DNA of 57,971 nt, taken from assembly GCA_025358155.1 (NCBI GenBank), contig JANYKR010000086.1, positions 1 to 57,971 of the forward strand, written 5' to 3'. Source of the stretch: Betaproteobacteria bacterium (GTDB lineage Bacteria; Pseudomonadota; Gammaproteobacteria; Burkholderiales; Burkholderiaceae_C). How positions within the stretch are numbered: the stretch's first letter is position 1; every line of letters begins with the position of its first letter. Positions 1 to 8,275 of this stretch are shown in pieces. The notes beneath the pieces were generated by a model, which worked only from the letters and a program-made list of their open reading frames with translations, had not been told where the DNA came from and did no database searches. The position numbers and the translations under genes were made by a program.

Positions 1-119
1 GGGATCGTTTTGCCGGCTGAGTCCTTGCGCTGGCCGGTCTCCATCTCGTGGGCCATCAGCACCCGCACGGTGGTCTTGTCACCGGCGGCTTGGGCGCGGA
101 TGCGCATCGGGTCTGCCAT
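1..119 (-). CDS. soxZ: SoxZ, thiosulfate-oxidation carrier subunit (N-terminal part; runs off the window)
   Basis: The leftward reading frame opens with ATG at 119 and encodes MADPMRIRAQAAGDKTTVRV, followed by LMAHEMETGQRKD, the typical N-terminus of SoxZ. SoxZ is the small all-beta partner of SoxY; the SoxYZ dimer carries sulfur intermediates on a SoxY cysteine in the periplasm. It is the last gene of the visible soxC-D-Y-Z series, 53 bases after soxY. An AGGAG lies 7 bases before the ATG, which fixes the start. Only about 39 codons are present; the rest lies beyond position 1. The family is normally about 100 residues with no signal peptide (it is co-exported with SoxY), and none is seen here. 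Confidence 0.93.
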   Translation of the reverse strand, partial: MADPMRIRAQAAGDKTTVRVLMAHEMETGQRKDSAGKTI

Positions 120-172
120 GGTCTTGCTCCTGAAAAAACGATGTTCAGTGAATCGCGGTAGCCCGTGTGGCC

Positions 173-631
173 TCAGCCACCACAACCGCCCAACGTGACC
201 TTGATCTCTTTTTGCGAGAACAGCACTTTGCCGTCGGCCAGCACCGCCACCGCCAGCACCTGGGACGACTGGCCCATCTTGACGCGGGTGGAAAACGCAG
301 GTTCGACCGCGTCGGTCACATCGAACACCGCGCACAGCGCGCTCGGGTTTTTCTCGACCAGGATCATCAGGCGGCGCACGCCCGGCAAAGCGGTGCTGCA
401 GCTGACCGGCACCACCGCACCGTTTTCGGCGATGTCGGGGCCTTGCAGGCCGACGTCCTTGCTCTCCGTCGGGGCCGACAGGCCCAGCGCCTTGAGCACT
501 TCGGCCAAGGACTTGGCCTCGAAGGCCTGCGCCGACCAGGCGGCTTGTGCGGCCGCCGGCAGCAGGCCCAGGCCGGCCAGCAGGCTGGCGACACCGGCAC
601 TGCGTTTGAGCATCTCGCGACGGGATGGCAT
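173..631 (-). CDS. soxY: SoxY, sulfur carrier subunit of the Sox thiosulfate-oxidising complex
   Basis: The 152-residue protein begins with a Tat-type leader (SRREMLKR followed by a hydrophobic stretch to about residue 31). It ends in LGGCGG, the diagnostic swinging-arm tail whose cysteine (residue 150) carries the thiosulfate-derived sulfane. Length and termini fit SoxY exactly. SoxYZ is loaded by SoxAX, hydrolysed by SoxB and, where SoxCD is present as here, oxidised so that both sulfur atoms become sulfate. The gene lies 79 bases downstream of soxD and 53 bases upstream of soxZ, in one leftward operon. AGGAG is 9 bases before the start codon. Nothing in the sequence looks damaged. Confidence 0.95.
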   Translation of the reverse strand: MPSRREMLKRSAGVASLLAGLGLLPAAAQAAWSAQAFEAKSLAEVLKALGLSAPTESKDVGLQGPDIAENGAVVPVSCSTALPGVRRLMILVEKNPSALCAVFDVTDAVEPAFSTRVKMGQSSQVLAVAVLADGKVLFSQKEIKVTLGGCGG

Positions 632-710
632 GTAAAACGTCTCCTGGATTCGGCTGGGCCGGGGGTGTTCGGGCTTGGGTTGGCTACCGGGGCGCGGGGG
701 GCGAACCGTA

Positions 711-1838
711 TCACTTGCGAGCGGCGTCGGCCAGCCATCCGGCGATGGCCTTGGCGTCTTCAGGGGTCAGGGGCTGCGGCGGCATCGGCACTTGCCCCCA
801 AACGCCTGTGCCGCCAGCCAGGATTTTGGCCGACAAGTAGGCCACGGCGTCAGGGCGCGCGGCGTACCGGTCTGAGACCTCCGCGAACGACGGACCGACC
901 CGCTTGCCGGCAATGGCGTGGCAGACCAGGCAGTTGTGGGGCTGCAGCAGGGCCGACAGCCCAGCGCTGCGCTCGGCTGAAGCAACGCTGCTGCCGGGGG
1001 CGGCGCTTGCACCTGCCGCTGCCGGCGTGCTGAGCGTGCCTGTTGCCGCCGCGCCGGTTGCCGGCCGGGTATCGACCCCACGCTGGGCCCCCACCGTGCG
1101 GTTCTGTTCAGCCAGATTGCCGTGGTTGTTGCGTGCAAAGTCGGGCAGCAGCGAGGCGACAGTGGGCTCAGTGCCGCAGTTTTGCATGCAGGCCACGGCC
1201 TTGACATCGGCCCTGCGGTGGCGGCCGGGCGCGCTGCCTGGCCTCAGCGAGTGGGCGCTGTCCATGCCGTTGCGGTTGGGCAGCCGGGCCTGGGCCTGGG
1301 CAAACGTGCGGTCGGACAGCACGAAGTCGTCCGGCAGCACGCCGCCCAGGTTCAGCAGGTAGGCGGTGACGGCGTAAACCTCGTCGGTCTGGAGGGATTT
1401 GGGCGCGTTCCAGGGCATGGCGCGGCGGATGTAGTCCCACAGCGTGGACAGTGTGGCCAGCTTCATCAGCGTGGTGCGGCCCGGGTAGGCCGGGTCGAGC
1501 AGGCGCGCGGCATGGCCGGTCTGGATGTCGGCGTCGGTGGTGCCGCCGACCAGCGGCGAAAACACCTGGTTGGACTCGCCGAAGATGCCGTGGCACGAAG
1601 CGCACTGGGCCTCCCAGATCACCTGGCCTTGCGCCACCGAGCCTGCGCCCGGGGGCAGGCCTTTCAGGTCGGGCCGCACATCGATGTCCCAGGCGGCAAG
1701 CTCGCTGGCGGTGGCCGGTCGGCCCAGACCGGTCAGCGGTGCTGCAGCTTGCGCCCCGGCCGGCGCGCTGACCCACACCGTGCCGGCGGCCAGCGCCAGC
1801 ACCGCAGCCCGGCGTGCCGACTCAAGCAAGCTGCACAT
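711..1838 (-). CDS. soxD: SoxD, di-haem cytochrome c subunit of sulfane dehydrogenase SoxCD
   Basis: The 375-residue product has a signal peptide (roughly residues 1-28, ending near APAGAQA) and two haem c motifs, CASCH near residue 80 and CLVCH near residue 320. SoxD accepts electrons from the molybdenum subunit SoxC in the periplasm. The ATG at 1838 overlaps the 3' end of soxC by 17 bases, as expected for translational coupling. A longer open frame upstream was ignored because it lies inside soxC and would bury the signal peptide. The linker before the C-terminal haem is rich in Ala, Gly and Ser. The full SoxCD route implies complete thiosulfate oxidation without stored sulfur globules. Confidence 0.93.
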   Translation of the reverse strand: MCSLLESARRAAVLALAAGTVWVSAPAGAQAAAPLTGLGRPATASELAAWDIDVRPDLKGLPPGAGSVAQGQVIWEAQCASCHGIFGESNQVFSPLVGGTTDADIQTGHAARLLDPAYPGRTTLMKLATLSTLWDYIRRAMPWNAPKSLQTDEVYAVTAYLLNLGGVLPDDFVLSDRTFAQAQARLPNRNGMDSAHSLRPGSAPGRHRRADVKAVACMQNCGTEPTVASLLPDFARNNHGNLAEQNRTVGAQRGVDTRPATGAAATGTLSTPAAAGASAAPGSSVASAERSAGLSALLQPHNCLVCHAIAGKRVGPSFAEVSDRYAARPDAVAYLSAKILAGGTGVWGQVPMPPQPLTPEDAKAIAGWLADAARK

Positions 1839-3237
1839 TGCGCACCTCGCCGCTGGCCTGCACCAGCCAGGTCTGCACCGCGTTGTTGTGGTAGATCGAG
1901 CGCTTGCCTCGCACCGCGAGCAGCTGGCGGTAGGTGGGTTGCACATAGCCGGTGCTGTCGATGGCACGGCTTTGCACGATCGCGGGGCGGCCGTCCCAGA
2001 CCCAGTCGAGGTTGAAGCGGGTCAGGCATTTGTCGAGCACCGGCGTTTCCAGCCGGGCGTTGCGCCAGTTGCGGCCGCCGTCCACCGACACGTCCACCCG
2101 CGCAACCCGGCCCCGGCCGGACCAGGCCAGGCCGCTGATGTTGTAGAAGCCCTGGCCCAACAGCACCTGGCCGCCCGAGGGTGTGGTGACCACGCTCTTG
2201 CACTCTTGCGTGCTGCTGTACTGGCGGTGCTGACCATCGGGCATCAGGTCGATGTAGTGGATCGCCTCGTCCTTGCTGGCCCAGGGCGCATCGCCCACCT
2301 CGATGCGGCGCAGGTACTTGACCCAGCTCACGCCCTGCACGCCCGGCACCACCAGGCGCAGCGGGTAGCCGTTTTCGGGCCGCAGCATCTCGCCGTTCTG
2401 GCCGTAAGCCACCAGCACCTCGCCGCTTTGCACCAGCGCCATCGGCAGGGTGCGGGTCATCGACGATCCATCGGCACCCTCGGCCAGCACGTAGCGGGCC
2501 TTTTTGTAGTCGACGCCGCACTGGTCAAGGATCAACCGAAGCGGCACGCCAGTGAATTCGCTGCAACTCAGCATGCCGTGGCTGTACTGCACCGTGGGCA
2601 CGGCCACGTTGCCCCACTCCATGCCGCTGTTGGCGCCGCACTCGATGAAGTGGAAGCGCGACACACAGGGCATGCGCATCAGCTCGTCCATCGTGAAGAC
2701 TTTGGCCGTCTTGAGCAGGCTGGCGTCCGAGCCATTGACCATCAGCCGGTGGCCGCTGGGGTCCACGTCCCACCAGCCCTGGTGGTGGCGCTCAAAGTGC
2801 AAGCCGTTGGGTGTGACGATGCCGAACAGCGACTGCAGCGGCGCAAACGACACCGAAGACTGGGGGGTTTGCGTCAGGCCCGGGCTGGGGCGACGCTGCA
2901 CGTTGGCCTCGAACTTTGAAGGTTTGCCGTAGCCGTCGGTGGCCACTGGCTGGCCCAGGCCGGTGCTGTGCGCCGGCAGGTTCAGGATATTGGGGTCGCC
3001 GCCAGCGGCAGGCGCTGGACCGGACTGGGCCTGCGTTGCTGCCGGGATAGCCATGCCTGCCACGGTCGCCGAGACCGCACCCACACCCGCTCCCACACCG
3101 GCGCCGGCCAGCGCCCGCCGTAAAAAGTCTCGGCGACCGGCCTTTGCTTCAGCCAACACGGTGCGCGAACCGGCGCTGTCGATGAAGTTCTCGGGCGCCT
3201 TTTGCAGGCGACCGAGCCTGAACTCGGGTCCGGACAA
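1822..3237 (-). CDS. soxC: SoxC, molybdopterin sulfane dehydrogenase subunit
   Basis: This is a sulfite-oxidase-fold molybdenum protein. A twin-arginine signal (AGRRDFLRRALAGAG) is followed by a Mo-cofactor domain containing FIECGANSGMEWG and a C-terminal dimerisation domain with the segment GLAWSGRGRVARVDVSVDGG. It forms SoxCD with SoxD and oxidises the SoxY-bound sulfane in the periplasm. The open frame extends to an ATG at 3282, but that ATG has no ribosome binding site. A TTG at 3237 sits 7 bases after GGAG (3245-3248 on this strand), so TTG is chosen, giving 471 residues. It is the first gene of the visible operon and is divergent from the TDT transporter gene. Confidence 0.92.
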   Translation of the reverse strand: MSGPEFRLGRLQKAPENFIDSAGSRTVLAEAKAGRRDFLRRALAGAGVGAGVGAVSATVAGMAIPAATQAQSGPAPAAGGDPNILNLPAHSTGLGQPVATDGYGKPSKFEANVQRRPSPGLTQTPQSSVSFAPLQSLFGIVTPNGLHFERHHQGWWDVDPSGHRLMVNGSDASLLKTAKVFTMDELMRMPCVSRFHFIECGANSGMEWGNVAVPTVQYSHGMLSCSEFTGVPLRLILDQCGVDYKKARYVLAEGADGSSMTRTLPMALVQSGEVLVAYGQNGEMLRPENGYPLRLVVPGVQGVSWVKYLRRIEVGDAPWASKDEAIHYIDLMPDGQHRQYSSTQECKSVVTTPSGGQVLLGQGFYNISGLAWSGRGRVARVDVSVDGGRNWRNARLETPVLDKCLTRFNLDWVWDGRPAIVQSRAIDSTGYVQPTYRQLLAVRGKRSIYHNNAVQTWLVQASGEVRNVQLA

Positions 3238-3250
3238 GGGCACTCTCCAG
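3238..3250 (-). promoter_or_regulatory. Ribosome binding site that supports a TTG start for soxC
   Basis: Read leftwards the sequence is CTGGAGAGTGCCC followed directly by TTG. GGAG is 7 bases from the TTG, whereas the in-frame ATG 45 bases upstream has nothing similar. The GTG inside this stretch overlaps the GGAGA and is too close to be used. Confidence 0.5.
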
Positions 3251-3261
3251 CGTGGGTGACA

Positions 3262-3330
3262 GGGTGAAATAGCTCTATGCATATATAAGCACTAACAGAT
3301 TGTATGCGTCGTACCGCATGTCGACTGCAG
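3262..3330. promoter_or_regulatory. AT-rich control region between soxC and the TDT transporter gene
   Basis: This is the only AT-rich stretch in the neighbourhood and lies between two divergent genes. It holds a self-complementary core, TATGCATATATAAGC, and an inverted repeat ATGCG (3304-3308) / CGCAT (3315-3319) with a 6-base spacer. Sox operons are commonly controlled by an ArsR-type sulfur-responsive repressor, so these dyads are reasonable operator candidates. No exact match to a known operator is claimed. TATAT-type -10 sequences can be read on the soxC strand. The rest of 3330-3521 shows nothing clear. Confidence 0.35.
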
Positions 3331-3521
3331 GTGAAAACCCGGTGCGGTAGCGCTTGGCGCGTCGGTCAGGAGGTCCGGCAAGATTGCGCCAGCGTCAGCG
3401 CAGAGCCGACGCGGCGCCCGCATCCGCCCCGGCGGCTGCGATGATCGGTCCGTTAGTCCGTCAGCCCGTCAGCCGGTCAACCCATCTGCCCGCCCACCAC
3501 CCCTTGCCCGCGATCACTCCG

Positions 3522-4523
3522 ATGCCCCACGCCGCCCACCCTCTCAAACACCTGCTGCCCGGCTGGTATGCCTGCGTGATGGGCCTGTGCGGCCTGGCGC
3601 TGGCCTGGTTTCGCGCCACGCCGCTGATGGGCGAGGCGGCCACTGCGGTCTCGGCAGGGGTCGCGGTGCTGGCGGCGGTGGCGTTTGCAGTGCTGGCGGT
3701 AGCCACGCTGTTGCGCGCCCGGCGCCACCCTGAGGCCTGGGCTGAAGACCGGCGCCACCCAGTGCGCCACACGCTAGTGGCCGCGCTGCCGATTTCGCTG
3801 ATCCTGCTGGCGTCGGTGGGTGTGGCGCTGCTGGGTGCCAGCGCGCCGCTGCGTTGGCTGTGGTGGGCCGGCGCGCTGTCGCAACTCGGCACCACGCTGT
3901 GGGTCACGCAGCGCTGGTGGCGTGGCAATGGCCCCGCCGGCCTGCAGTGGGCCAGCGTAACGCCGGCGCTGTTCTTGCCGATCGTGGGCAATGTGCTGGT
4001 GCCGCTGGCCGGCGTGCCGCTGGGCTACCCGGACTGGTCGGCTGCGCAGTTGGGCATCGGGCTGATGTTCTGGCCGGTGGTGCTGGTGTTGATCGTGGTG
4101 CGCATCGCCAGCCACGGCCTGTGGCCGGAGCGGCTGCTGCCGTCGGCCTTCATCTTCATTGCGCCGCCGGCGGCGGTGGGGCTGTCGGCACTGCAGCTTG
4201 GCGCGCCCTTGCCGGTGGTGTGGGGGCTGTGGGGCATGGCGCTGTTCACGCTGCTGTGGGCGGGCAGCCTGGCCAAGCGCATTGCCGCGCTGCCGTTTGG
4301 CCTGGCGCACTGGGGCATGAGCTTTCCGCTGGCGTCGCTGGCCGCGCTGACGCTGCGCCTGGCCACACCGGGTGGTGTGCTGGCGGTGCTGGGGCCCCTG
4401 CTGCTGGCGTTGACCTCGCTGGTGGTGCTGGCGCTGGTGATGGGCACGCTGCGCGGTCTGCGTGAGGGCACGCTGCTGGCGCCCGAGACGGTGGCAAGCC
4501 TGCAGCCCGTGTCCGCCGGCTGA
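3522..4523 (+). CDS. TDT/SLAC1-family anion transporter (TehA/Ssu1-like)
   Basis: This is a 333-residue, very hydrophobic protein with about ten membrane segments. It has the family's opening pattern (HPLKHLLPGWYACVMGLCGLALAW, split here by HPLKHLLPGWYACVM and GLCGLALAW) and the motif FWPVVLVLIVVRI in the middle. The family includes TehA (tellurite/dicarboxylate), Mae1 and the sulfite pump Ssu1. Its position, divergent from soxC across a shared control region, makes sulfite or another sulfur oxyanion a plausible substrate, but this is inference from context. The ATG at 3522 was preferred because the longer open frame upstream adds 56 non-hydrophobic, Ala/Arg/Pro-rich residues and overlaps the control region. 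A strong hairpin overlaps its stop codon. Confidence 0.85.
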   Translation: MPHAAHPLKHLLPGWYACVMGLCGLALAWFRATPLMGEAATAVSAGVAVLAAVAFAVLAVATLLRARRHPEAWAEDRRHPVRHTLVAALPISLILLASVGVALLGASAPLRWLWWAGALSQLGTTLWVTQRWWRGNGPAGLQWASVTPALFLPIVGNVLVPLAGVPLGYPDWSAAQLGIGLMFWPVVLVLIVVRIASHGLWPERLLPSAFIFIAPPAAVGLSALQLGAPLPVVWGLWGMALFTLLWAGSLAKRIAALPFGLAHWGMSFPLASLAALTLRLATPGGVLAVLGPLLLALTSLVVLALVMGTLRGLREGTLLAPETVASLQPVSAG

Positions 4524-4575
4524 GGTTTCGGGCGGGTCGGGCTTTGCGCTGAAGGCTTCGCCCCGCCCGAAACTC
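4522..4575. terminator. Long GC-rich hairpin after the TDT transporter gene
   Basis: GAGGTTTCGGGCGGG pairs with CCCGCCCGAAACTC across a 26-base loop; one G bulges. The stem is 14 bp. It starts inside the stop codon of the transporter gene. A U-run is missing, so it is either a weak terminator or a 3'-end stabiliser. Confidence 0.55.
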
Positions 4576-4676
4576 AGCGCCTCAATCACCGGGCCGGCCG
4601 CCGCCCAGTCAGCCGGCATGTGCCGGCATGGCTACCATGCCGTACCCGCCTCATCCCGCGGCCAGGAGCCCTCACC

Positions 4677-6161
4677 ATGATCCGCCGCCGCACCGCGCTC
4701 ATCGCCCCCTTGGCCGCCAGCCTGGCGCCCGGCCTCAGCCTGGCCCAGGCCAGGAAAGACACCCTGGTGCTGGCGATGACGCTGGAGCCGCCAGGCCTGG
4801 ACCCGACCGCCGGCGCTGCTGCCGCCATCGCCGAGGTGGTGCAGTACAACCTGCTGGAGACGCTGACCAAGATCCGCAGCGACTCCAGCATCGCCCCGCT
4901 GCTGGCGCAAAGCTGGACCGTGACGCCGGACAACAAGACCTGGGCCTTCAAGCTGCGCCCGGGTGTCAAGTTCCAGAACGGCGAGCCCTTCAACGCCGCC
5001 AGCGTCAAGTTCAGCTTTGAGCGTGCCGCCGCCGACTCGACCAACAAGGACAAGGCGGTGTTTGCCAACATCGTCAACCTCAGCGCCACCGACGACCTGA
5101 CGGTGGTGATCACCCTCAAGAACACCAACCCCGACCTGCTGTTCCAGCTCGGCCAGGCCACGGCGGTGATCGTCGAGCCCAAGAGCGCGGCCGGCAACAA
5201 CACCCAGCCGGTGGGCACCGGCCCGTTCAAGCTGGAGAGCTGGGCCAAGGGCAGCCACTTGGTGCTGGCGCGCTGGGAGGGCTTTCGCGATGTCAAATCG
5301 GTGGCGCTGCGGCGTGTGACGGTGCGCTTCATCAGCGACGCTGCCGCCCAGATGGCAGCCTTGCTGGCCGGCGATGTGGACCTGTTCCCGCGGGTCTCGG
5401 CGGCGCGCTCGCTGGCGCAGTTCAAGGCCGACAAGCGGTTTCAGGTGCTGGTGGGCGGCTCTCGGGCCAAGACCATCGTCGCGATCAACAACAAGAAGAA
5501 GCCGCTGGACGATGTGCGGGTGCGCCGCGCGATTGCGATGGCCATCGACCGCAAGCAGGTGGTGGACGCGGTGGCGGAGGGCTTTGGCACGCCGATCGGC
5601 AGCTTTTACGTGCCCGGCGCGCCGGGCTACGTGGACCTGACCGCCGTCAACGCCTACAACCCCGACAAGGCACGTGCGCTGCTCAAGGAGGCGGGCGTCA
5701 GCAGCCCGCTCGAGCTGAGCCTGAAATTGCCACCCACGCCCTACGCCCGCCAGGGCGGTGAGGTGATCGCGGCGATGCTGGCCAAGGTGGGCATCGTCGC
5801 CAAGCAAGAAAGCGTGGAGTGGGCGCAGTGGTTGTCGGGCGTGTACGCCCAGAAGGCCTACGACCTGACGATCATCAGCCATGTCGAGCCGCTGGACTTG
5901 GGCAACTTTGCCCGGCCCGGCTACTACTGGAACTACGAGTCGCCCAAGTTCAACGCGCTGTGGGCCCAGATCAACGCCACCGCCGACACCGTGCAACGGC
6001 TCAAGCTGCTGGCCGACGCCCAACGCCTGGTGGCCGATGAGGCGGTGGCCGCTTACCTCTACCAGCCCACCTGGATCACCGTGGCCAGCGCCCGGCTCAA
6101 GGGCGTGTGGACCGACATGCCGATTTTTGCCAACGACCTTGCAGCGCTGAGCTGGGCTTGA
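4677..6161 (+). CDS. Periplasmic solute-binding protein of peptide/nickel ABC type (SBP_bac_5)
   Basis: The 494-residue protein has a signal peptide (MIRRRTALIAPLAASLA to LAQA). It has the family's conserved early block (LVLAMTLEPPGLDPT), the KLRPGVKFQNGEPFNAASVK signature and the VRRAIAMAIDRKQVV block. Such proteins capture oligopeptides, opines, glutathione or metal chelates for Dpp/Opp-type ABC transporters. The start is fixed by AGGAG 10 bases before ATG 4677; an upstream in-frame ATG at 4620 would hide the signal peptide. No permease or ATPase genes are next to it, so it must work with a transporter encoded elsewhere. The next gene (TTC38-like) starts 13 bases downstream and is probably co-transcribed. 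The substrate cannot be told from sequence. Confidence 0.9.
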   Translation: MIRRRTALIAPLAASLAPGLSLAQARKDTLVLAMTLEPPGLDPTAGAAAAIAEVVQYNLLETLTKIRSDSSIAPLLAQSWTVTPDNKTWAFKLRPGVKFQNGEPFNAASVKFSFERAAADSTNKDKAVFANIVNLSATDDLTVVITLKNTNPDLLFQLGQATAVIVEPKSAAGNNTQPVGTGPFKLESWAKGSHLVLARWEGFRDVKSVALRRVTVRFISDAAAQMAALLAGDVDLFPRVSAARSLAQFKADKRFQVLVGGSRAKTIVAINNKKKPLDDVRVRRAIAMAIDRKQVVDAVAEGFGTPIGSFYVPGAPGYVDLTAVNAYNPDKARALLKEAGVSSPLELSLKLPPTPYARQGGEVIAAMLAKVGIVAKQESVEWAQWLSGVYAQKAYDLTIISHVEPLDLGNFARPGYYWNYESPKFNALWAQINATADTVQRLKLLADAQRLVADEAVAAYLYQPTWITVASARLKGVWTDMPIFANDLAALSWA

Positions 6162-6174
6162 GCAGGGCTGGGTG

Positions 6175-7542
6175 ATGAGCACCGTGGTGCACGCGCAAGA
6201 CCCCTTCGGCAACGCCGTCACGCTGCAGCACCAGGCCAGCGCGGCGGCGGTGGCCGGCTTTGTCGATGGCTTTCTTGGCTACCAGCCCAGCATCTTGGCG
6301 ATCTTGCCCGCCGCCGAGACCGACCACAGCCTGATCGTGCAGACCTGCGCCGCCGTGCTGTGGATGTTCAGTGAATCGCCCGCCGGCCCGCCCAAGGCGC
6401 GTTGGCACCTGGCACGCGCAGCGGCGGCTGCATGGCCCGCCACCGAGCGTGAGCGGCAATTTGCCGCCGCCGTGGCGCACTGGGTGGCGGGAGACATCGG
6501 TGCGGCGCTGGCGCAGCACGAGGCGCTGGCACAGCAGCATCCGCGTGACCTGGCCGCCATCAAGCTCGGCCAGTACCACGCCTTCAACCTGGGCGATGCA
6601 CCCACCATGTTGCGGTTGGCGCTGCACGCCGTGCCGGCGGCGCAGCATGTGGCGTCGCTGCACGGCCTGCTGGCCTTTGGCTACGAGCAATGCCACCGCC
6701 TCGGCCAGGCCGAGGCCCATGCCCGCTGCGCCCTGGCGATGCAAGCGGCCGAGCCCTGGGCCCAGCACGCACTGGCGCATGTGATGCTGACCGACGGCCG
6801 CTTGGCCGAGGGCGCGGCGTTCTTGCAGCAGGCCAGCCCGCAGTGGCGCGGGCTGACGTCGTTCATGCGCGGCCACAACAGCTGGCACCTGGCGCTGTTC
6901 CAGATCGAACTGGGGGACGACGCGGCAGCGCTGCGGCTCTATGACGACGAGGTCTGGGGCCTGGACAAAAGCTACTCGCAAGACCAGGTCGGCGCGGTCT
7001 CGCTGCTGGCCCGGCTGGAGCTGGCCGGGGTGGCGGTGGGTGAGCGCTGGGATGAGCTGGCCACGCACCTGAGCTGCCGCACCGCCGACCAGGTTCAGCC
7101 TTTTCTGGACTTGCAATACCTCTACGGCCTGGCGCGCGCCGGCCTGCCGCAGGCCGACACCTTGCTGGCCAACATCCAGCGCTTTGCACCGCTGGCGCCC
7201 GCTGCGGCCCGCGCCGCCTGGCAGCGCGTGGCCGTGCCCGCTGCCCACGGGCTGCTGGCCCATGCCCGGGGCATGCTCAAACCCGCGCAGGCCGACTGGC
7301 CGGCTGCGGCCGATGCGCTGGGCGCGGCCTTGCCCGGCCTGGCCGGCATTGGCGGCAGTCATGCTCAGCGGGAGCTGTTCGAGCAGTTGCACCTCGACGC
7401 CTTGCAGCGCGCCGGCCGTTTGGCCGCAGTGCAGAACCTGCTGCAGCCGCAGGCTAACGCGCAGCCGCAATCGCTGCGGGTGCGGCGCCGCCTGCATGCG
7501 GTGTACGCCGGCTTGGGATTGCCCGCGCTGGCGGCAGGCTGA
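6175..7542 (+). CDS. Tetratricopeptide-repeat protein of the TTC38 family
   Basis: This 455-residue cytoplasmic protein is mostly helical with TPR-like repeats. Hallmarks recognised are FVDGFLGYQPS near the start, HPRDLAAIKLGQYHAFNLGD, WAQHALAHVMLTDGRLAEG, FMRGHNSWHLALF and DDEVWGLDKSYSQDQV. These are shared with the eukaryotic and bacterial TTC38 proteins, whose molecular role is unknown. It follows the solute-binding protein by 13 bases in the same direction and may be co-transcribed. ATG 6175 is used; a GTG directly before it (6172) is equally possible. There is no signal peptide or membrane segment. A protein-interaction role is likely from the fold only. Confidence 0.82.
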   Translation: MSTVVHAQDPFGNAVTLQHQASAAAVAGFVDGFLGYQPSILAILPAAETDHSLIVQTCAAVLWMFSESPAGPPKARWHLARAAAAAWPATERERQFAAAVAHWVAGDIGAALAQHEALAQQHPRDLAAIKLGQYHAFNLGDAPTMLRLALHAVPAAQHVASLHGLLAFGYEQCHRLGQAEAHARCALAMQAAEPWAQHALAHVMLTDGRLAEGAAFLQQASPQWRGLTSFMRGHNSWHLALFQIELGDDAAALRLYDDEVWGLDKSYSQDQVGAVSLLARLELAGVAVGERWDELATHLSCRTADQVQPFLDLQYLYGLARAGLPQADTLLANIQRFAPLAPAAARAAWQRVAVPAAHGLLAHARGMLKPAQADWPAAADALGAALPGLAGIGGSHAQRELFEQLHLDALQRAGRLAAVQNLLQPQANAQPQSLRVRRRLHAVYAGLGLPALAAG

Positions 7543-7590
7543 GCAGGCGCCCGAACTGACCGGGTGGGGCTGGGCTTCGCTGGACGGCAG

Positions 7591-8268
7591 CTACTGCGCC
7601 GCAACGTCCGGGTCTACCGCCGGCATGCGCGCTTGCACCGTGCTCGGCTGCGGCGGCAGGCCGGCCAGGTGCGCGTCGTCAGCCCAGTGGTCGACGTGCA
7701 GGCGGCCATCGGTCCAGCGCAGCCGGTTGATGCCGGTGTTGGGGATCTCGCATTCACGCGGGCCGCCCAGCGGCAAGGCCATTGCCGTGCGCCACAACAT
7801 GTCGAGCACCCCGCCGTGGGTGACCACCGCCACCCGTCGGCCGGCATGGCGCGCCAGCAAGGCCTGCATCGCCTGCATCACCCGGGCATGAAAGGCGGTG
7901 TTGCTCTCACCGCCCTGCGGCAGCGCGTAGTCGGCTTCGTGGCGCAGCCACTGCGCCCACAGGTCGGCATGGCGCTGCTTGATCGTCGGCACGTCCAGCC
8001 CCTCCAGGATGCCAAAACCCTGCTCACGCCAGAGCGGCTCGATCAACGGCACCTGAGCCTGCAGATCGGCCACCGCCCGCGCAGTCTGGCGGGCGCGTTG
8101 CAGGTCACTGACGATCATCAGGTCGATCGGCTCGTTCACCAGCCGCTCACCCAGCCGGCGCGCCTGCTCCAGGCCCAATTCGTTGAGCGGCACATCGATC
8201 TGGCCCTGAAAGCGGTGTTGGCGGTTCCAGTCGGTTTCACCGTGGCGGATCACAAGCAACGAAGTCAT
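7591..8268 (-). CDS. Histidine phosphatase family protein (phosphoglycerate-mutase-like)
   Basis: A 225-residue cytoplasmic protein opens with MTSLLVIRHGETDWNRQHRF, the RHG motif whose histidine forms the phospho-enzyme. It also has the acid/base and second histidine motifs (GESNTAFHARV and VVTHGGVLDMLWR). Length and motifs fit the small broad-specificity phosphatases related to GpmB and CobC. The substrate is unknown; no cobalamin genes are near. The ATG at 8268 was preferred over one 20 codons upstream because the conserved core starts two residues later. Its 5' end lies only 7 bases from the divergent hydrolase frame, leaving almost no room for promoters of either gene. Confidence 0.9.
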   Translation of the reverse strand: MTSLLVIRHGETDWNRQHRFQGQIDVPLNELGLEQARRLGERLVNEPIDLMIVSDLQRARQTARAVADLQAQVPLIEPLWREQGFGILEGLDVPTIKQRHADLWAQWLRHEADYALPQGGESNTAFHARVMQAMQALLARHAGRRVAVVTHGGVLDMLWRTAMALPLGGPRECEIPNTGINRLRWTDGRLHVDHWADDAHLAGLPPQPSTVQARMPAVDPDVAAQ

Positions 8269-8275
8269 CAATTCA

